From positions 2,232,001-2,296,000 of the forward strand of contig CAWCTD010000003.1 in the NCBI GenBank assembly GCA_963798455.1: a stretch of DNA of 64,000 nucleotides, written 5' to 3'. The first letter of the stretch is position 1; the number at the start of each line of letters is the position of its first letter. The position numbers and the translations under genes are program-made. This DNA is from CAWCTD01 sp963798455 (GTDB lineage Bacteria > Acidobacteriota > Terriglobia > Bryobacterales > Bryobacteraceae). Below the pieces are notes generated by a model. That model was not told where the DNA came from, ran no database searches, and saw only the letters and a list, made by a program, of their open reading frames with translations. This document shows positions 1-8,017 of the stretch, in pieces.

Positions 1-2
1 GC

Positions 3-914
3 CTGGGCCTGCTCTTCAACGGCATGGCCAAGGTCCCGATGCAGTTCTTCATCCTGTTCATCGGAGCCATGGTGTTTGTGTTCTACATCTACGAGAAGCC
101 GCCGATGCTGTTCCAGAAGACCGAACTGGAGCGGATACAGGCGCCTGCCATGCGGGGCGCGTACGGGCCCCTCGCCGAACGCTACGACGCGGCGTTCGAG
201 AGCCGCAAGGCCGCGGCAAACCGGCTGGTCCAGGCACGGCGCAACGGGGACGCCGCACTCTGGCAGGAGGGGCTGGCCGGATACCAGAGCGCGCAGCAGC
301 AACTTGACGCGGCGCGCCGCGAGAGCACGGCTCTTGCCGAGAAAGCCAGCGGCGCCAGAGGAATCAACGACACAAACTACATCTTTCTCACCTTCGTCAC
401 TCGGCACCTTCCGGCAGGTCTGGTAGGTCTGGTACTCGCCGTCATTTTTGGAGCGACCATGGCGGCGATCTCGGCCGAAATGAATTCGCTGGCGACAGTG
501 AGCATGGTGGACATCTACAAGCGGCACTTCCGGAAGGCCGGCCCGGATCACCACTACCTGAGCGTGTCGAGGGCTGCCACTGTGTTTTGGGGCTTCTATG
601 CCGTCATCACAGCCGAATTCGCCAAAGGACAGGGCTCGCTGGTTGAGACCGTCAACCTGCTGGGTTCCTTTTTCTACGGCGGGATGCTGGGTGTGTTCGT
701 GCTGGCTTTCTTCTTCCCGCGCGTGCGGGGGCGCGGCGCATTCCTTGGTGTCCTGGCCGGGGAGGCCGTGATCTTCGCCTGTTACTTCTTCACTGGCATC
801 GCCTTCCTCTGGTACAACGTGTTCGGCTGCCTGGCGGTGATTGGAACAGGGCTTCTGGTCTCGCGTCTTGACCCCGCGCCCGGCGATCAGAGTATACTAC
901 GCGGAGTGGCTTAG
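3..914 (+). CDS. Sodium/solute symporter (SSS family), C-terminal part
   Basis: The reading frame is open from the first bases of the window, so the N-terminus lies upstream. The visible part alternates hydrophobic helices with a long polar insert (about residues 40-115, rich in Ala, Gln, Arg and Glu, probably coiled coil) between two membrane segments. Loops of this kind occur in some SSS transporters of Acidobacteria and Bacteroidetes. Helix-loop signatures after the insert (LVGLVLAVIFGATMAAISAE and VETVNLLGSFFYGGMLGVF) match the Na+/solute symporter fold in the inner membrane. The substrate cannot be read from this part. The next gene starts 20 bases downstream on the same strand. Confidence 0.85.
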   Translation: MGLLFNGMAKVPMQFFILFIGAMVFVFYIYEKPPMLFQKTELERIQAPAMRGAYGPLAERYDAAFESRKAAANRLVQARRNGDAALWQEGLAGYQSAQQQLDAARRESTALAEKASGARGINDTNYIFLTFVTRHLPAGLVGLVLAVIFGATMAAISAEMNSLATVSMVDIYKRHFRKAGPDHHYLSVSRAATVFWGFYAVITAEFAKGQGSLVETVNLLGSFFYGGMLGVFVLAFFFPRVRGRGAFLGVLAGEAVIFACYFFTGIAFLWYNVFGCLAVIGTGLLVSRLDPAPGDQSILRGVA

Positions 915-934
915 TACGACCGGAGGAAAATGCC

Positions 935-1750
935 GTGTCCGTGATTACCGTTTCCAGAGGATCCTTCAGTGGAGGCAAGGCGATTGCCGAAGGTGCGGCC
1001 GAGCAACTCGGCTACCGGTGCATCGACCGCGATGCTGTTGTAGAGAGAGCGGCCGCCGGTGGGGCGCCCGCGAGCGAGCTCATTGAGGCGCTGGAGAAGC
1101 CCCCTGCGTTCCTGGAACGGTTTACCCACAAGAGGTACCTCTACCTGACCCTGTTCCAGGCAGCTTTGGCCGAGGAGGTCCGGCTGGGAAGAGTCGTCTA
1201 TCATGGCCATGCGGGGCACCTTCTGTTGAAAGGAGCCAGTCCCGTCTTCCGTGCCCGCATCATCGCCCCGCTTGAATTCCGCATCCGGATGTGCGTGGAG
1301 CGCATGAAGATGACCCGGGATCAGTCCGTGAACTATATTCGCGACGTCGATCAGGGCCGGAGGAAGTGGACTCAGTACCTGTATGGAGTCGATTGGGCTG
1401 ATCCGGCGCTGTACGATCTGGTGCTGAACCTTGAGACACTCAGCATCCCCGAAGCCATCGACATCGTGGTGGCAATCGTCGAGCAGCAGAGTTGTTTCAG
1501 TTTTGGGCCTGCTTGCCAAGCCGCGATGGACAACCTGGCTCTCGCCACGCGTATCAAGGCTGCCATCGCGATTAACCCCTCGACATCAGACCTGGAAGTG
1601 GAGGCCGTGGCTGAGGGCGGCAAGGTTTGGGTGCGAGGCAAATTGAACCGAGCGGAACAATACCAGGAGGTGCAGCACACTGTTGGCGAAGTTCCCGGTG
1701 TTTCGGAGATGAACCTGGAAGCACTGAGCGAGAGGTACCTCCAGATTTGA
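935..1750 (+). CDS. Cytidylate kinase-like protein with C-terminal BON domain
   Basis: The protein has 271 residues. Residues 1-190 resemble the cytidylate-kinase-like family: an N-terminal P-loop-like SRGSFSGGKAIAEG, then RCIDRDAVVERAA, and a typical RVVYHGHAGHLLL strand. Residues about 195-268 form a BON-like module, including KVWVRGKLNRAEQYQEV and VPGVSEMN. BON domains usually bind membranes or ligands, so the fusion suggests a membrane-associated nucleotide-binding regulator rather than a metabolic CMP kinase; that is inference. The start is GTG at 935, preceded by GGAGG at 922-926. A TauE/SafE-family exporter follows 82 bases downstream and may share the transcript. Confidence 0.8.
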   Translation: MSVITVSRGSFSGGKAIAEGAAEQLGYRCIDRDAVVERAAAGGAPASELIEALEKPPAFLERFTHKRYLYLTLFQAALAEEVRLGRVVYHGHAGHLLLKGASPVFRARIIAPLEFRIRMCVERMKMTRDQSVNYIRDVDQGRRKWTQYLYGVDWADPALYDLVLNLETLSIPEAIDIVVAIVEQQSCFSFGPACQAAMDNLALATRIKAAIAINPSTSDLEVEAVAEGGKVWVRGKLNRAEQYQEVQHTVGEVPGVSEMNLEALSERYLQI

Positions 1751-1832
1751 GCAGGGTGCCCGAGGCCAGGCGCGTCCGTATTTCCGTATTGCGGACCCTA
1801 AAAGCCGAATCGCCCGGAGCCGGCTGAAAATC

Positions 1833-3539
1833 ATGTCAATCTTCCTTCCAGTTGCGGGAATTAGCGTCAACCTCTTCTTTCTCGTGGGAGCCGGGGCGAT
1901 GGTTGGATTCCTATCCGGACTCCTGGGCGTCGGCGGCGGATTCTTGATGACGCCGCTGCTGATGTTGTTGGGAGTACCGCCGATGGTGGCCGCCGCCTCC
2001 GATTCTTGTCAGATCGTCGCTGCCGCTTCCTCGGGGCTGGCCGCGCACTTCCGCCTGGGCAACGTGGATCTCCGGATGGGCGGCCTCCTGCTGGCAGGCG
2101 GCCTGACCGGGGGCATGCTGGGCGTGCAAGTCATCAAGATCCTTGCCTCCCTGGGCGAGGCCGACGCCCTGATCGTCATCGCGTATATCGTGGTGCTGGG
2201 GGCTGTCGGCGGTTCGATGTTTGTCTCCAGCATAAGGAACTTGCGGGGTGGAATGGCGCGGGGGGGATCGAGGCCCCAGACCCGGCGGTTCGAGTTCCTC
2301 AAGAGGCTTCCCTGGCAGATGGACTTCCCCCGTTCGAACGTGCGCCATTCTGTCATCGTGCCTTTCGTGCTGTGCACGGCCGTGGGCGTTCTCGCGGCAA
2401 TCATGGGCGTGGGTGGCGGTTTCATGATGGTGCCCGTGATGGTCTACCTGCTCGGCATCCCCGCCCACGTGGCGATAGGGACAAGCCTGTTCCCCATTCT
2501 GTTGACGAGCGCCGACGTTACTATCCTGCAGGCCAGCACCAACCACACTGTGGACGTCCTGCTGGCGTTGCTTCTTGCCATCGGTTCGGCTGTGGCCGCC
2601 CAGATTGGCGCGCGCGTGAGCCGCCGCCTGAACGGCGATCAGTTGCTGATCACGCTCGCCGCGCTGGCCCTGCTCGTGGCCGGCAAGATGCTCGTCGACA
2701 TCGTGGTTCCTCCCCAGAGCCTGCTGGCGCCCGCGCGGGTCCACGGAAGCGCTCAGATGAGGACCAGCGCCCGCCCTGCCGGTGTCGCGCCGGAGAGGAA
2801 GCCGTCGCTTTCCGCCACCTTGCCACCTCGAAGGGGAGAAGATTTGCCATTCCGGATTATTCCCCCGGCCATCGAGATTGGAACTTTCTATTCGGGGGCG
2901 CACGTCCAAGTGGAGAGCATGGCAGGTCGTGATTCGAGAATAGTGGTCGTGGTCCGCGGCGGGGAGAGGGACGAGCAGTTCTACAGGAAGGTGCGGATCG
3001 GGCCAATATGGGTGAGCGGCTCACAGGTCGACATATCCGGAGTGCCTGCGCTGTTCTATCGGTTCAGCTCAGGAGCGGTGAGAACATTCCTCGGCCGGGA
3101 GGCTATAGACCAGTACCAGTTGGACGAGGCGTCGATCAGATCGCAGATGCGGATCGAGCCCGAAGGAGACAGGGACCGGATCGTTTCGAGCTGGCTGAAG
3201 CTGAAGGCGGAGGAGGGTGCGTACGCGCTGGACCGCCGGGCGCTCAGCCGGGGCCTCGAAGGGCAGGATCTCACGCTTTTCGTGGCCGACTTTGCATGGC
3301 CTAAACGGGTGCCGGCAGCCGTCTACCAGATCACCGTTTACGAATGCCGGGACGGAACGGTCACGCGCCAAGCGGCGCAGTCCTTTCCTGTGATTAGGGT
3401 CGGCCTCCCGGCGTGGCTGTCGTCCCTGGCGAATGACAGGGCCGTCTGGTACGGCGTGGGCGCCGCCCTTGTAGCCGGGCTGTTGGGCCTCGGCACCGAC
3501 CGGCTCATGGCCTGGCTTTTTCGGACGCGGCGGGCGTAG
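1833..3539 (+). CDS. TauE/SafE (TSUP) permease fused to a TIGR02186-type domain
   Basis: The protein has 568 residues. Residues 10-300 are a TSUP-family anion exporter with two repeated glycine-rich motifs (SGLLGVGGGFLMTPLLMLLG near residue 29 and AAIMGVGGGFMMVPVMVYLL near 190) and about eight membrane helices. Residues about 335-545 match the Alph_Pro_TM/TIGR02186 pattern: an IEIGTFYSGA start, a DSRIVVVVRGG strand, the IGPIWVSG motif, and a final membrane helix. In other bacteria the second domain is usually a separate protein beside a TauE/SafE gene; here the two are one chain. A role in export of sulfite or organosulfur anions is inferred from family. The ATG at 1833 has only a weak upstream GGAG. 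Confidence 0.85.
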   Translation: MSIFLPVAGISVNLFFLVGAGAMVGFLSGLLGVGGGFLMTPLLMLLGVPPMVAAASDSCQIVAAASSGLAAHFRLGNVDLRMGGLLLAGGLTGGMLGVQVIKILASLGEADALIVIAYIVVLGAVGGSMFVSSIRNLRGGMARGGSRPQTRRFEFLKRLPWQMDFPRSNVRHSVIVPFVLCTAVGVLAAIMGVGGGFMMVPVMVYLLGIPAHVAIGTSLFPILLTSADVTILQASTNHTVDVLLALLLAIGSAVAAQIGARVSRRLNGDQLLITLAALALLVAGKMLVDIVVPPQSLLAPARVHGSAQMRTSARPAGVAPERKPSLSATLPPRRGEDLPFRIIPPAIEIGTFYSGAHVQVESMAGRDSRIVVVVRGGERDEQFYRKVRIGPIWVSGSQVDISGVPALFYRFSSGAVRTFLGREAIDQYQLDEASIRSQMRIEPEGDRDRIVSSWLKLKAEEGAYALDRRALSRGLEGQDLTLFVADFAWPKRVPAAVYQITVYECRDGTVTRQAAQSFPVIRVGLPAWLSSLANDRAVWYGVGAALVAGLLGLGTDRLMAWLFRTRRA

Positions 3540-3540
3540 C

Positions 3541-3669
3541 AGCTTTTTGAAGAACCTGCCCGAATGCGGGCCAGGACAAGACGGGAGTCTTATCCCACAC
3601 GTGGAATCAGCGGCTAGCGGCCACGCGGGGTAAGTCTCCCGACTTGCCCAGCAGGTTTTTCAACAAGCT
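3541..3669 (+). repeat. 129-bp palindromic dispersed repeat, copy 1
   Basis: This is a near-palindrome with 19-base ends (AGCTTTTTGAAGAACCTGC on the left, GCAGGTTTTTCAACAAGCT on the right) and internal inverted halves built on GACGGGAGTCTTATCCCAC. A second copy in opposite orientation lies at 30564-30692. Over the 117 alignable core bases I count 9 differences and no gaps. No transposase is present, so it resembles a MITE or REPIN-type element. It covers the last codons and the stop of the metallophosphoesterase gene on the minus strand. Confidence 0.85.
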
Positions 3670-4506
3670 CTTGAGGCCGTCTTCGCCCCAGTCCTCGGCG
3701 GAGAACTTCCGGCCCTTGCCGAAGGGAGAATCCAGTTCTTTCACGGTCATTTGCGCCCGCGCGCCTTTCACCTGAACCTGAACGTAGTGATAGAAGAGTC
3801 CTTTGGCGAAGGCGTCGTCCTGCTTCCAGACTTCACCGATGTTGGCGCCCGAGCTGCCCACCTCCATGTAGGTGATACCGTCCTGCGCCAGCCGTACGAA
3901 CTGGTGGCCGTGTCCCGAGATCACGTAGTCCACGCCGTATTCCTTCGCCAGCCGGTGTAGCGGAAACGCCCCACTCTTGAACTTGACGTAGACCAGCCAG
4001 AAGGGTTGGTGGAAAAAGACGAACTTTGGATCGCGGGCGCGGTTCTTCTTCAGGTCCTCTTCGAGAAACCGCAACTGGTCCGGGGGCAAGTCCAGGCTGC
4101 GGCTGTTGTCGAGCACCACGAAGTGCGCGTTCTGGTAGTTGAAACTGTAAGTGGCCGGCCGTCCCGTCTCGCGTTCGAACAGCTTCTGGGAGTAGCTGCT
4201 CCAGATGTCGTGGTTTCCGGCGACGAAGTAGAAGGGGAACCTTCTATACCTGTCCAGGAAGCCTCGGATCTCGTCCCACTGCGCCTCGGCGGTCTCGTCG
4301 TTCACGCCCTGGATGGTATCGCCGGCGTTGATCACAAAGGCTGGTTGGAGACGGTCGATTTCGTTCCACGCCGCGGCATAGATCTCCGGCCTGGCTCCGC
4401 CCGTGCGGTCCCCCAGGATCGCAAACCGGAAGTCATTGGACGGACCGGCCGCCCAACAGGCCAAGGCCAGGCACAGCGCGGACAGCCACCGCAAGGTTCG
4501 GCGCAT
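3607..4506 (-). CDS. Secreted calcineurin-like metallophosphoesterase
   Basis: The protein has 299 residues. A signal peptide (about residues 1-20, MRRTLRWLSALCLALACWAA) directs it out of the cytoplasm. The metallophosphoesterase motifs are in order: GDRTGG (a GDxH-type variant with Thr instead of His), NAGDTI, GNHD, FFHQPF and GHGHQ, which together form the two-metal site. The substrate is unknown. The last 18-20 residues and the stop codon are encoded by the 129-bp dispersed repeat, so the C-terminal tail (LKNLLGKSGDLPRVAASR) is probably not ancestral. The gene is divergent from the glycosyltransferase at 4574. Confidence 0.88.
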   Translation of the reverse strand: MRRTLRWLSALCLALACWAAGPSNDFRFAILGDRTGGARPEIYAAAWNEIDRLQPAFVINAGDTIQGVNDETAEAQWDEIRGFLDRYRRFPFYFVAGNHDIWSSYSQKLFERETGRPATYSFNYQNAHFVVLDNSRSLDLPPDQLRFLEEDLKKNRARDPKFVFFHQPFWLVYVKFKSGAFPLHRLAKEYGVDYVISGHGHQFVRLAQDGITYMEVGSSGANIGEVWKQDDAFAKGLFYHYVQVQVKGARAQMTVKELDSPFGKGRKFSAEDWGEDGLKSLLKNLLGKSGDLPRVAASR

Positions 4507-4573
4507 GGGTACATTCTCTCACGCCCGCTCGAAATGACCGGCGATTTTTCGCCCTCCCGGCGCACTACTGTAC

Positions 4574-6178
4574 TTGAACGCCATCGACGCCTGCCTCGCC
4601 GCCTGCCTTGTGCCCCTCGCGGTGGCCGCGGTGATCAGCGGGCTGGATGACCTGGTGCTGGACGTGACCACGGTTTGGATATGGCTGCGGCCACACCCTT
4701 CGGAACCGCGACCGTCAGGGAGCGGACAGAAGCGCATCGCCATTTTCGTGCCTCTCTGGCAGGAGCACGCCGTGATCGGCGCCATGCTCAGGCACAACCT
4801 GGGGGCCATTCGGTACTCGAACTACGACTTCTTCGTGGGCGCCTACCCGAACGATGCGCTGACGGTGGACACGGTCCGGGAGATTGAATCCCGAATTCCG
4901 AACGTGCACCTGGCGATTGTGCCGCACGATGGCCCCACCTCCAAAGCGGATTGTCTGAACTGGATCTACCAGGGCATGCTGGCCCACGAGGAAGCGTGCG
5001 GGGTTCGCTTCGAGGTCGTCGTCACCCATGACGCCGAGGACGTGATCCATCCGGACAGCCTGAGCTGCATCGACGCCCACTCGGAAGACTACGACATGGT
5101 CCAGGTACCGGTGCTCCCGCTTCCCACGCCTGGCCACCACCTCACTCACGGCGCCTACTGCGACGAGTTTGCCGAGTTCCAAACCAAGGACGTGCCCGCT
5201 CGAAAGGCCCTGGGTGGTTTTCTGCCCTCCAACGGAGTCGGGACCGGATACACGCGGAGGGCGATCGAGGCGCTGGCCGAGTCGGCCTCCGACCGCGTGT
5301 TCGACCCCACTTGCCTTACCGAAGACTACGACTGCGGGATCCGGCTCCACCGCCTCGGCTTCCGGCAGCATTTCGTCCCAATCCGCTTCCGGCAAGGCAT
5401 GCCGGTCGCAACCCGCGAGTATTTCCCGCAGCATTTCGGGCGGGCGGTGCGGCAACGCACACGTTGGGTGATCGGGATCGCGCTGCAGGGCTGGGAGAAG
5501 CACGGATGGCGCGGTGGATTCGGGTCGGTCTACTGGTTCTGGCGCGACCGCAAGGGGCTTGCCGGCAACCCGCTCAGCCTGTTCGGCAATCTGATCTGCA
5601 TGTATGGCCTGGCTACGTGGATTCAGAGCGCTCTCTCGGGGCGCGCTTGGGGACTGGCAGCGCTCAGTTTCACCCCGGTAGCGCGCGTCTGGCTCGCGGC
5701 AGCGCTCGCGTCCCAGGTATTCAGGCTCACGGTGCGGGCCGCCTGCACCGCACGGATCTATGGCTTGGCCTACGCCGCGGGAGTGCCCTTCCGCGCCATC
5801 TGGGCCAATTGGATAAACGCTATCTCCACCATGCTCGCGATCTTGAGATATACACGCGCACGCCTGTCGCGGCAGTCGCACGTCTGGTTGAAAACCGAGC
5901 ACACCTACCCGGTCCTGGCAGCCCCTCTGGCCCTGCCTTTCGGAGAGGTGGATCCGCATTCAGTGCCTCGCCCGGCGGCGCGGGCCCTCCCGTGCCACTT
6001 CGCGGAGCGCTGGCATGTGATGCCATTCCGCATCGCCGAAGGGAGAATGTTCCTCGCCACGCCGGAGGAACCGCCCGAGAAGCTGCGCCAGGAGCTGAAG
6101 CGGTTCACCAGCCTTGAGCTGCGGTTCCAGTTGGTCTCGCCGGAGAATTTCGAGCGGCTCACCGCTACGTTCCTGTAA
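4574..6178 (+). CDS. NfrB-like membrane glycosyltransferase with GspE-N/MshEN-type domain
   Basis: The protein has 534 residues. It has an N-terminal membrane helix, a GT2 catalytic domain (IFVPLWQEHAVIG, an acidic D-A-E-D motif near residues 153-156, TEDYD, and QRTRW of the QxxRW type near residue 295), about four membrane helices between 340 and 430, and a C-terminal segment (about 470-530) resembling the N-terminal domain of GspE. This order matches NfrB, a c-di-GMP-responsive exopolysaccharide synthase of enterobacteria. Whether c-di-GMP is bound here is uncertain because only part of the domain is evident. No nfrA neighbour is seen. The start is a TTG without a clear ribosome site, so it could be wrong. 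A short repeat lies in frame at residues about 43-51. Confidence 0.78.
   Translation: MNAIDACLAACLVPLAVAAVISGLDDLVLDVTTVWIWLRPHPSEPRPSGSGQKRIAIFVPLWQEHAVIGAMLRHNLGAIRYSNYDFFVGAYPNDALTVDTVREIESRIPNVHLAIVPHDGPTSKADCLNWIYQGMLAHEEACGVRFEVVVTHDAEDVIHPDSLSCIDAHSEDYDMVQVPVLPLPTPGHHLTHGAYCDEFAEFQTKDVPARKALGGFLPSNGVGTGYTRRAIEALAESASDRVFDPTCLTEDYDCGIRLHRLGFRQHFVPIRFRQGMPVATREYFPQHFGRAVRQRTRWVIGIALQGWEKHGWRGGFGSVYWFWRDRKGLAGNPLSLFGNLICMYGLATWIQSALSGRAWGLAALSFTPVARVWLAAALASQVFRLTVRAACTARIYGLAYAAGVPFRAIWANWINAISTMLAILRYTRARLSRQSHVWLKTEHTYPVLAAPLALPFGEVDPHSVPRPAARALPCHFAERWHVMPFRIAEGRMFLATPEEPPEKLRQELKRFTSLELRFQLVSPENFERLTATFL
4702..4727 (+). repeat. REP-like short repeat inside the glycosyltransferase gene
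   Basis: The bases GGAACCGCGACCGTCAGGGA, followed by GCGG, resemble the 27-bp element found at 47516 and 53229 (about 19 of 26 bases agree, sharing CCGCG, CGTCAG and AGCGG). It adds an in-frame Pro/Ser/Gly-rich stretch (PHPSEPRPSGSG) just after the first membrane helix. Confidence 0.5.
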
Positions 6179-6256
6179 GAAGACCCCAAGAGCCCCGGTT
6201 CACCTATACTGGGACTTTGTTCTCGCAGTGACAGGAGTACGATCAAGGAGACCGCA

Positions 6257-7918
6257 ATGAACCGACGTGAATTCATCGGAACAACCGCCTTGGGAACGGC
6301 CGCCGCCCCCCTCGCGGCCCAAACCGGTCAGGCTCCGGCCGAGGCGCGCTTCGTGGACCGCAAAGCAGGATCTCATCCCTTCCGGGTCCGTGCGGGCGGC
6401 ACGCGGCCGCACGTTTTCCTGATCTGCCTGGATATGGTGAGCCCGGATCAATACCTGCCCTCGCGGCGCTTGCAGCGCGAAATGGAACTGCCCGCCATGC
6501 GCTCCCTCATGGCCGACGGTGTGAACTTCACCAACGCCTTCTGCACCATTTCCATCTGCGCGCCTTCGAGGTCCGCGCTTTACACCGGCAGGCACCCCTA
6601 TGTTCTCGCCAACCCAGGAGGCGGCCAACTGGGAATGGAATCGAGCCTGCGCCCCGGCGATGTGATTTTCCCCCAGTACCTCAAGGCTGCCGGCTACCGC
6701 ACCAAGCACACTGGGAAGAACCATATCGGCGCACAGCAGTTCATGGAAGCGTTCGACGAGCTCGACTCCAACTGGAATGCGGCCATGCCCGTCATGGCTC
6801 GCGACGAGGGCTACCAGGCATACCTGCGGCGGCTGGGGATCAAGATGTCACGGTACGCGCGCCAGCTCACCACGCCGGAGCAGGATCGGAAGACCGTCTC
6901 GCAGCCTTATGGGGGCTGGATCGTCCAGTCAGATGGGAAACCATTTCCCATGGCGGGCCAGTACAGCCACTACCTCTCGAGGTGGGCGGTTCAGAAAGTG
7001 GATGATGCGCTCGCCCTGGGCGGCGGAAAGACGCCAATTTATCTCCAGCTAAACATCTACGATCCGCACAAGCCGTTCACGATTCCGGACGGATTCCAGC
7101 AGCGGGAGGAGCACCTGCGCAAGGTGATCGAGCTGTCCCAGAGCTACCGGCAGGCCGCGGCGCGGGACTTCAAGGCCGCGCCCGGAGAACCCCCGATGGT
7201 GGACGTATTCAGGAAGTATTGGGGGTTCTACCAAGAGGGGTCGGCACGGGACTTCATGGTGGCCAACGCGCTCGCCATGGAATCCGCCGATCGCGCCGTC
7301 GGCGAGTTCATCGGGGCGCTGAAGAAGCGGGGCCTGTACGACGACTCCCTGATCATGCTGACCGCGGATCACGGAGAGATGAACTGCCATCTCGCCATTG
7401 TGGACAAAGGCTGCTACATTCATCCGGAGACACAGCGTGTCCCGCTGGTGATCAAGCCCCCGGCCGGATACGGCACCCGGAACCGCACGGTGGAGACGCC
7501 GGTTTCCCTGCTGGATATCGCTTCCACGGTGTGCGATGTCACGGGCGTCGAGCCCCTGGAGCGGATGGACGGCGTGTCGCTTCTACCGTGCCTGAAGGGC
7601 GGGGCTGCACCGGAAAACCGTGACCTGATGTTCCAGACCGGCTGGCAGATTACCGGCAACCCGGCGTGCGGGACACAACACTGGGAGCCCGGCGGAACCC
7701 ATCACATGTTTGTCTACAACGTGGGCTCGGCGATGGACGAACTCTACGACCTGAACGATCCCGACCCGCAGAACCTGGCGTCCAGGCAGGAGCACGCGGC
7801 TGTGCGGAGCGAAATGGCGCGGAGGATGGCCGCCCTGATCCGTACCGATCCTCGATGGAGCTGTTACAACGCCGGCTTCCAGATGGACCACTATTCCGAC
7901 CTCAAGCGCGCGACTTGA
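6257..7918 (+). CDS. Tat-exported sulfatase (alkaline-phosphatase superfamily)
   Basis: The protein has 553 residues. A twin-arginine leader (NRREFIGTTALGTAAAPLAA) predicts folded export. The sulfatase core starts at HVFLICLDMVSPDQ and carries the C-A-P-S-R active-site motif, with Cys101 expected to be converted to formylglycine, followed by LYTGRHPYV. Metal- and sulfate-binding motifs include KHTGKNH and TADHGEM. The enzyme should hydrolyse a sulfate ester in the periplasm or outside; the substrate is unknown. Its ATG follows AAGGAGA at about 6246-6252. No formylglycine-generating enzyme gene is in the window. Confidence 0.9.
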   Translation: MNRREFIGTTALGTAAAPLAAQTGQAPAEARFVDRKAGSHPFRVRAGGTRPHVFLICLDMVSPDQYLPSRRLQREMELPAMRSLMADGVNFTNAFCTISICAPSRSALYTGRHPYVLANPGGGQLGMESSLRPGDVIFPQYLKAAGYRTKHTGKNHIGAQQFMEAFDELDSNWNAAMPVMARDEGYQAYLRRLGIKMSRYARQLTTPEQDRKTVSQPYGGWIVQSDGKPFPMAGQYSHYLSRWAVQKVDDALALGGGKTPIYLQLNIYDPHKPFTIPDGFQQREEHLRKVIELSQSYRQAAARDFKAAPGEPPMVDVFRKYWGFYQEGSARDFMVANALAMESADRAVGEFIGALKKRGLYDDSLIMLTADHGEMNCHLAIVDKGCYIHPETQRVPLVIKPPAGYGTRNRTVETPVSLLDIASTVCDVTGVEPLERMDGVSLLPCLKGGAAPENRDLMFQTGWQITGNPACGTQHWEPGGTHHMFVYNVGSAMDELYDLNDPDPQNLASRQEHAAVRSEMARRMAALIRTDPRWSCYNAGFQMDHYSDLKRAT

Positions 7919-8017
7919 CCGGGTGGTCGCCGTCTCCGCAGGCCCCAACCAGTTGACAGTTCGGAAAGCCTCCCGGCAAAGCTCACAAGCTTCGTATGCC
8001 CTTCCGTCCGCATACCC

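Noticed and set aside
1911..2909. 332-residue minus-strand frame opposite the TauE/SafE gene
   Set aside because: It is His/Arg/Gln-rich with no fold pattern and lies wholly antisense to a clear membrane protein; long antisense frames are expected in high-GC DNA.
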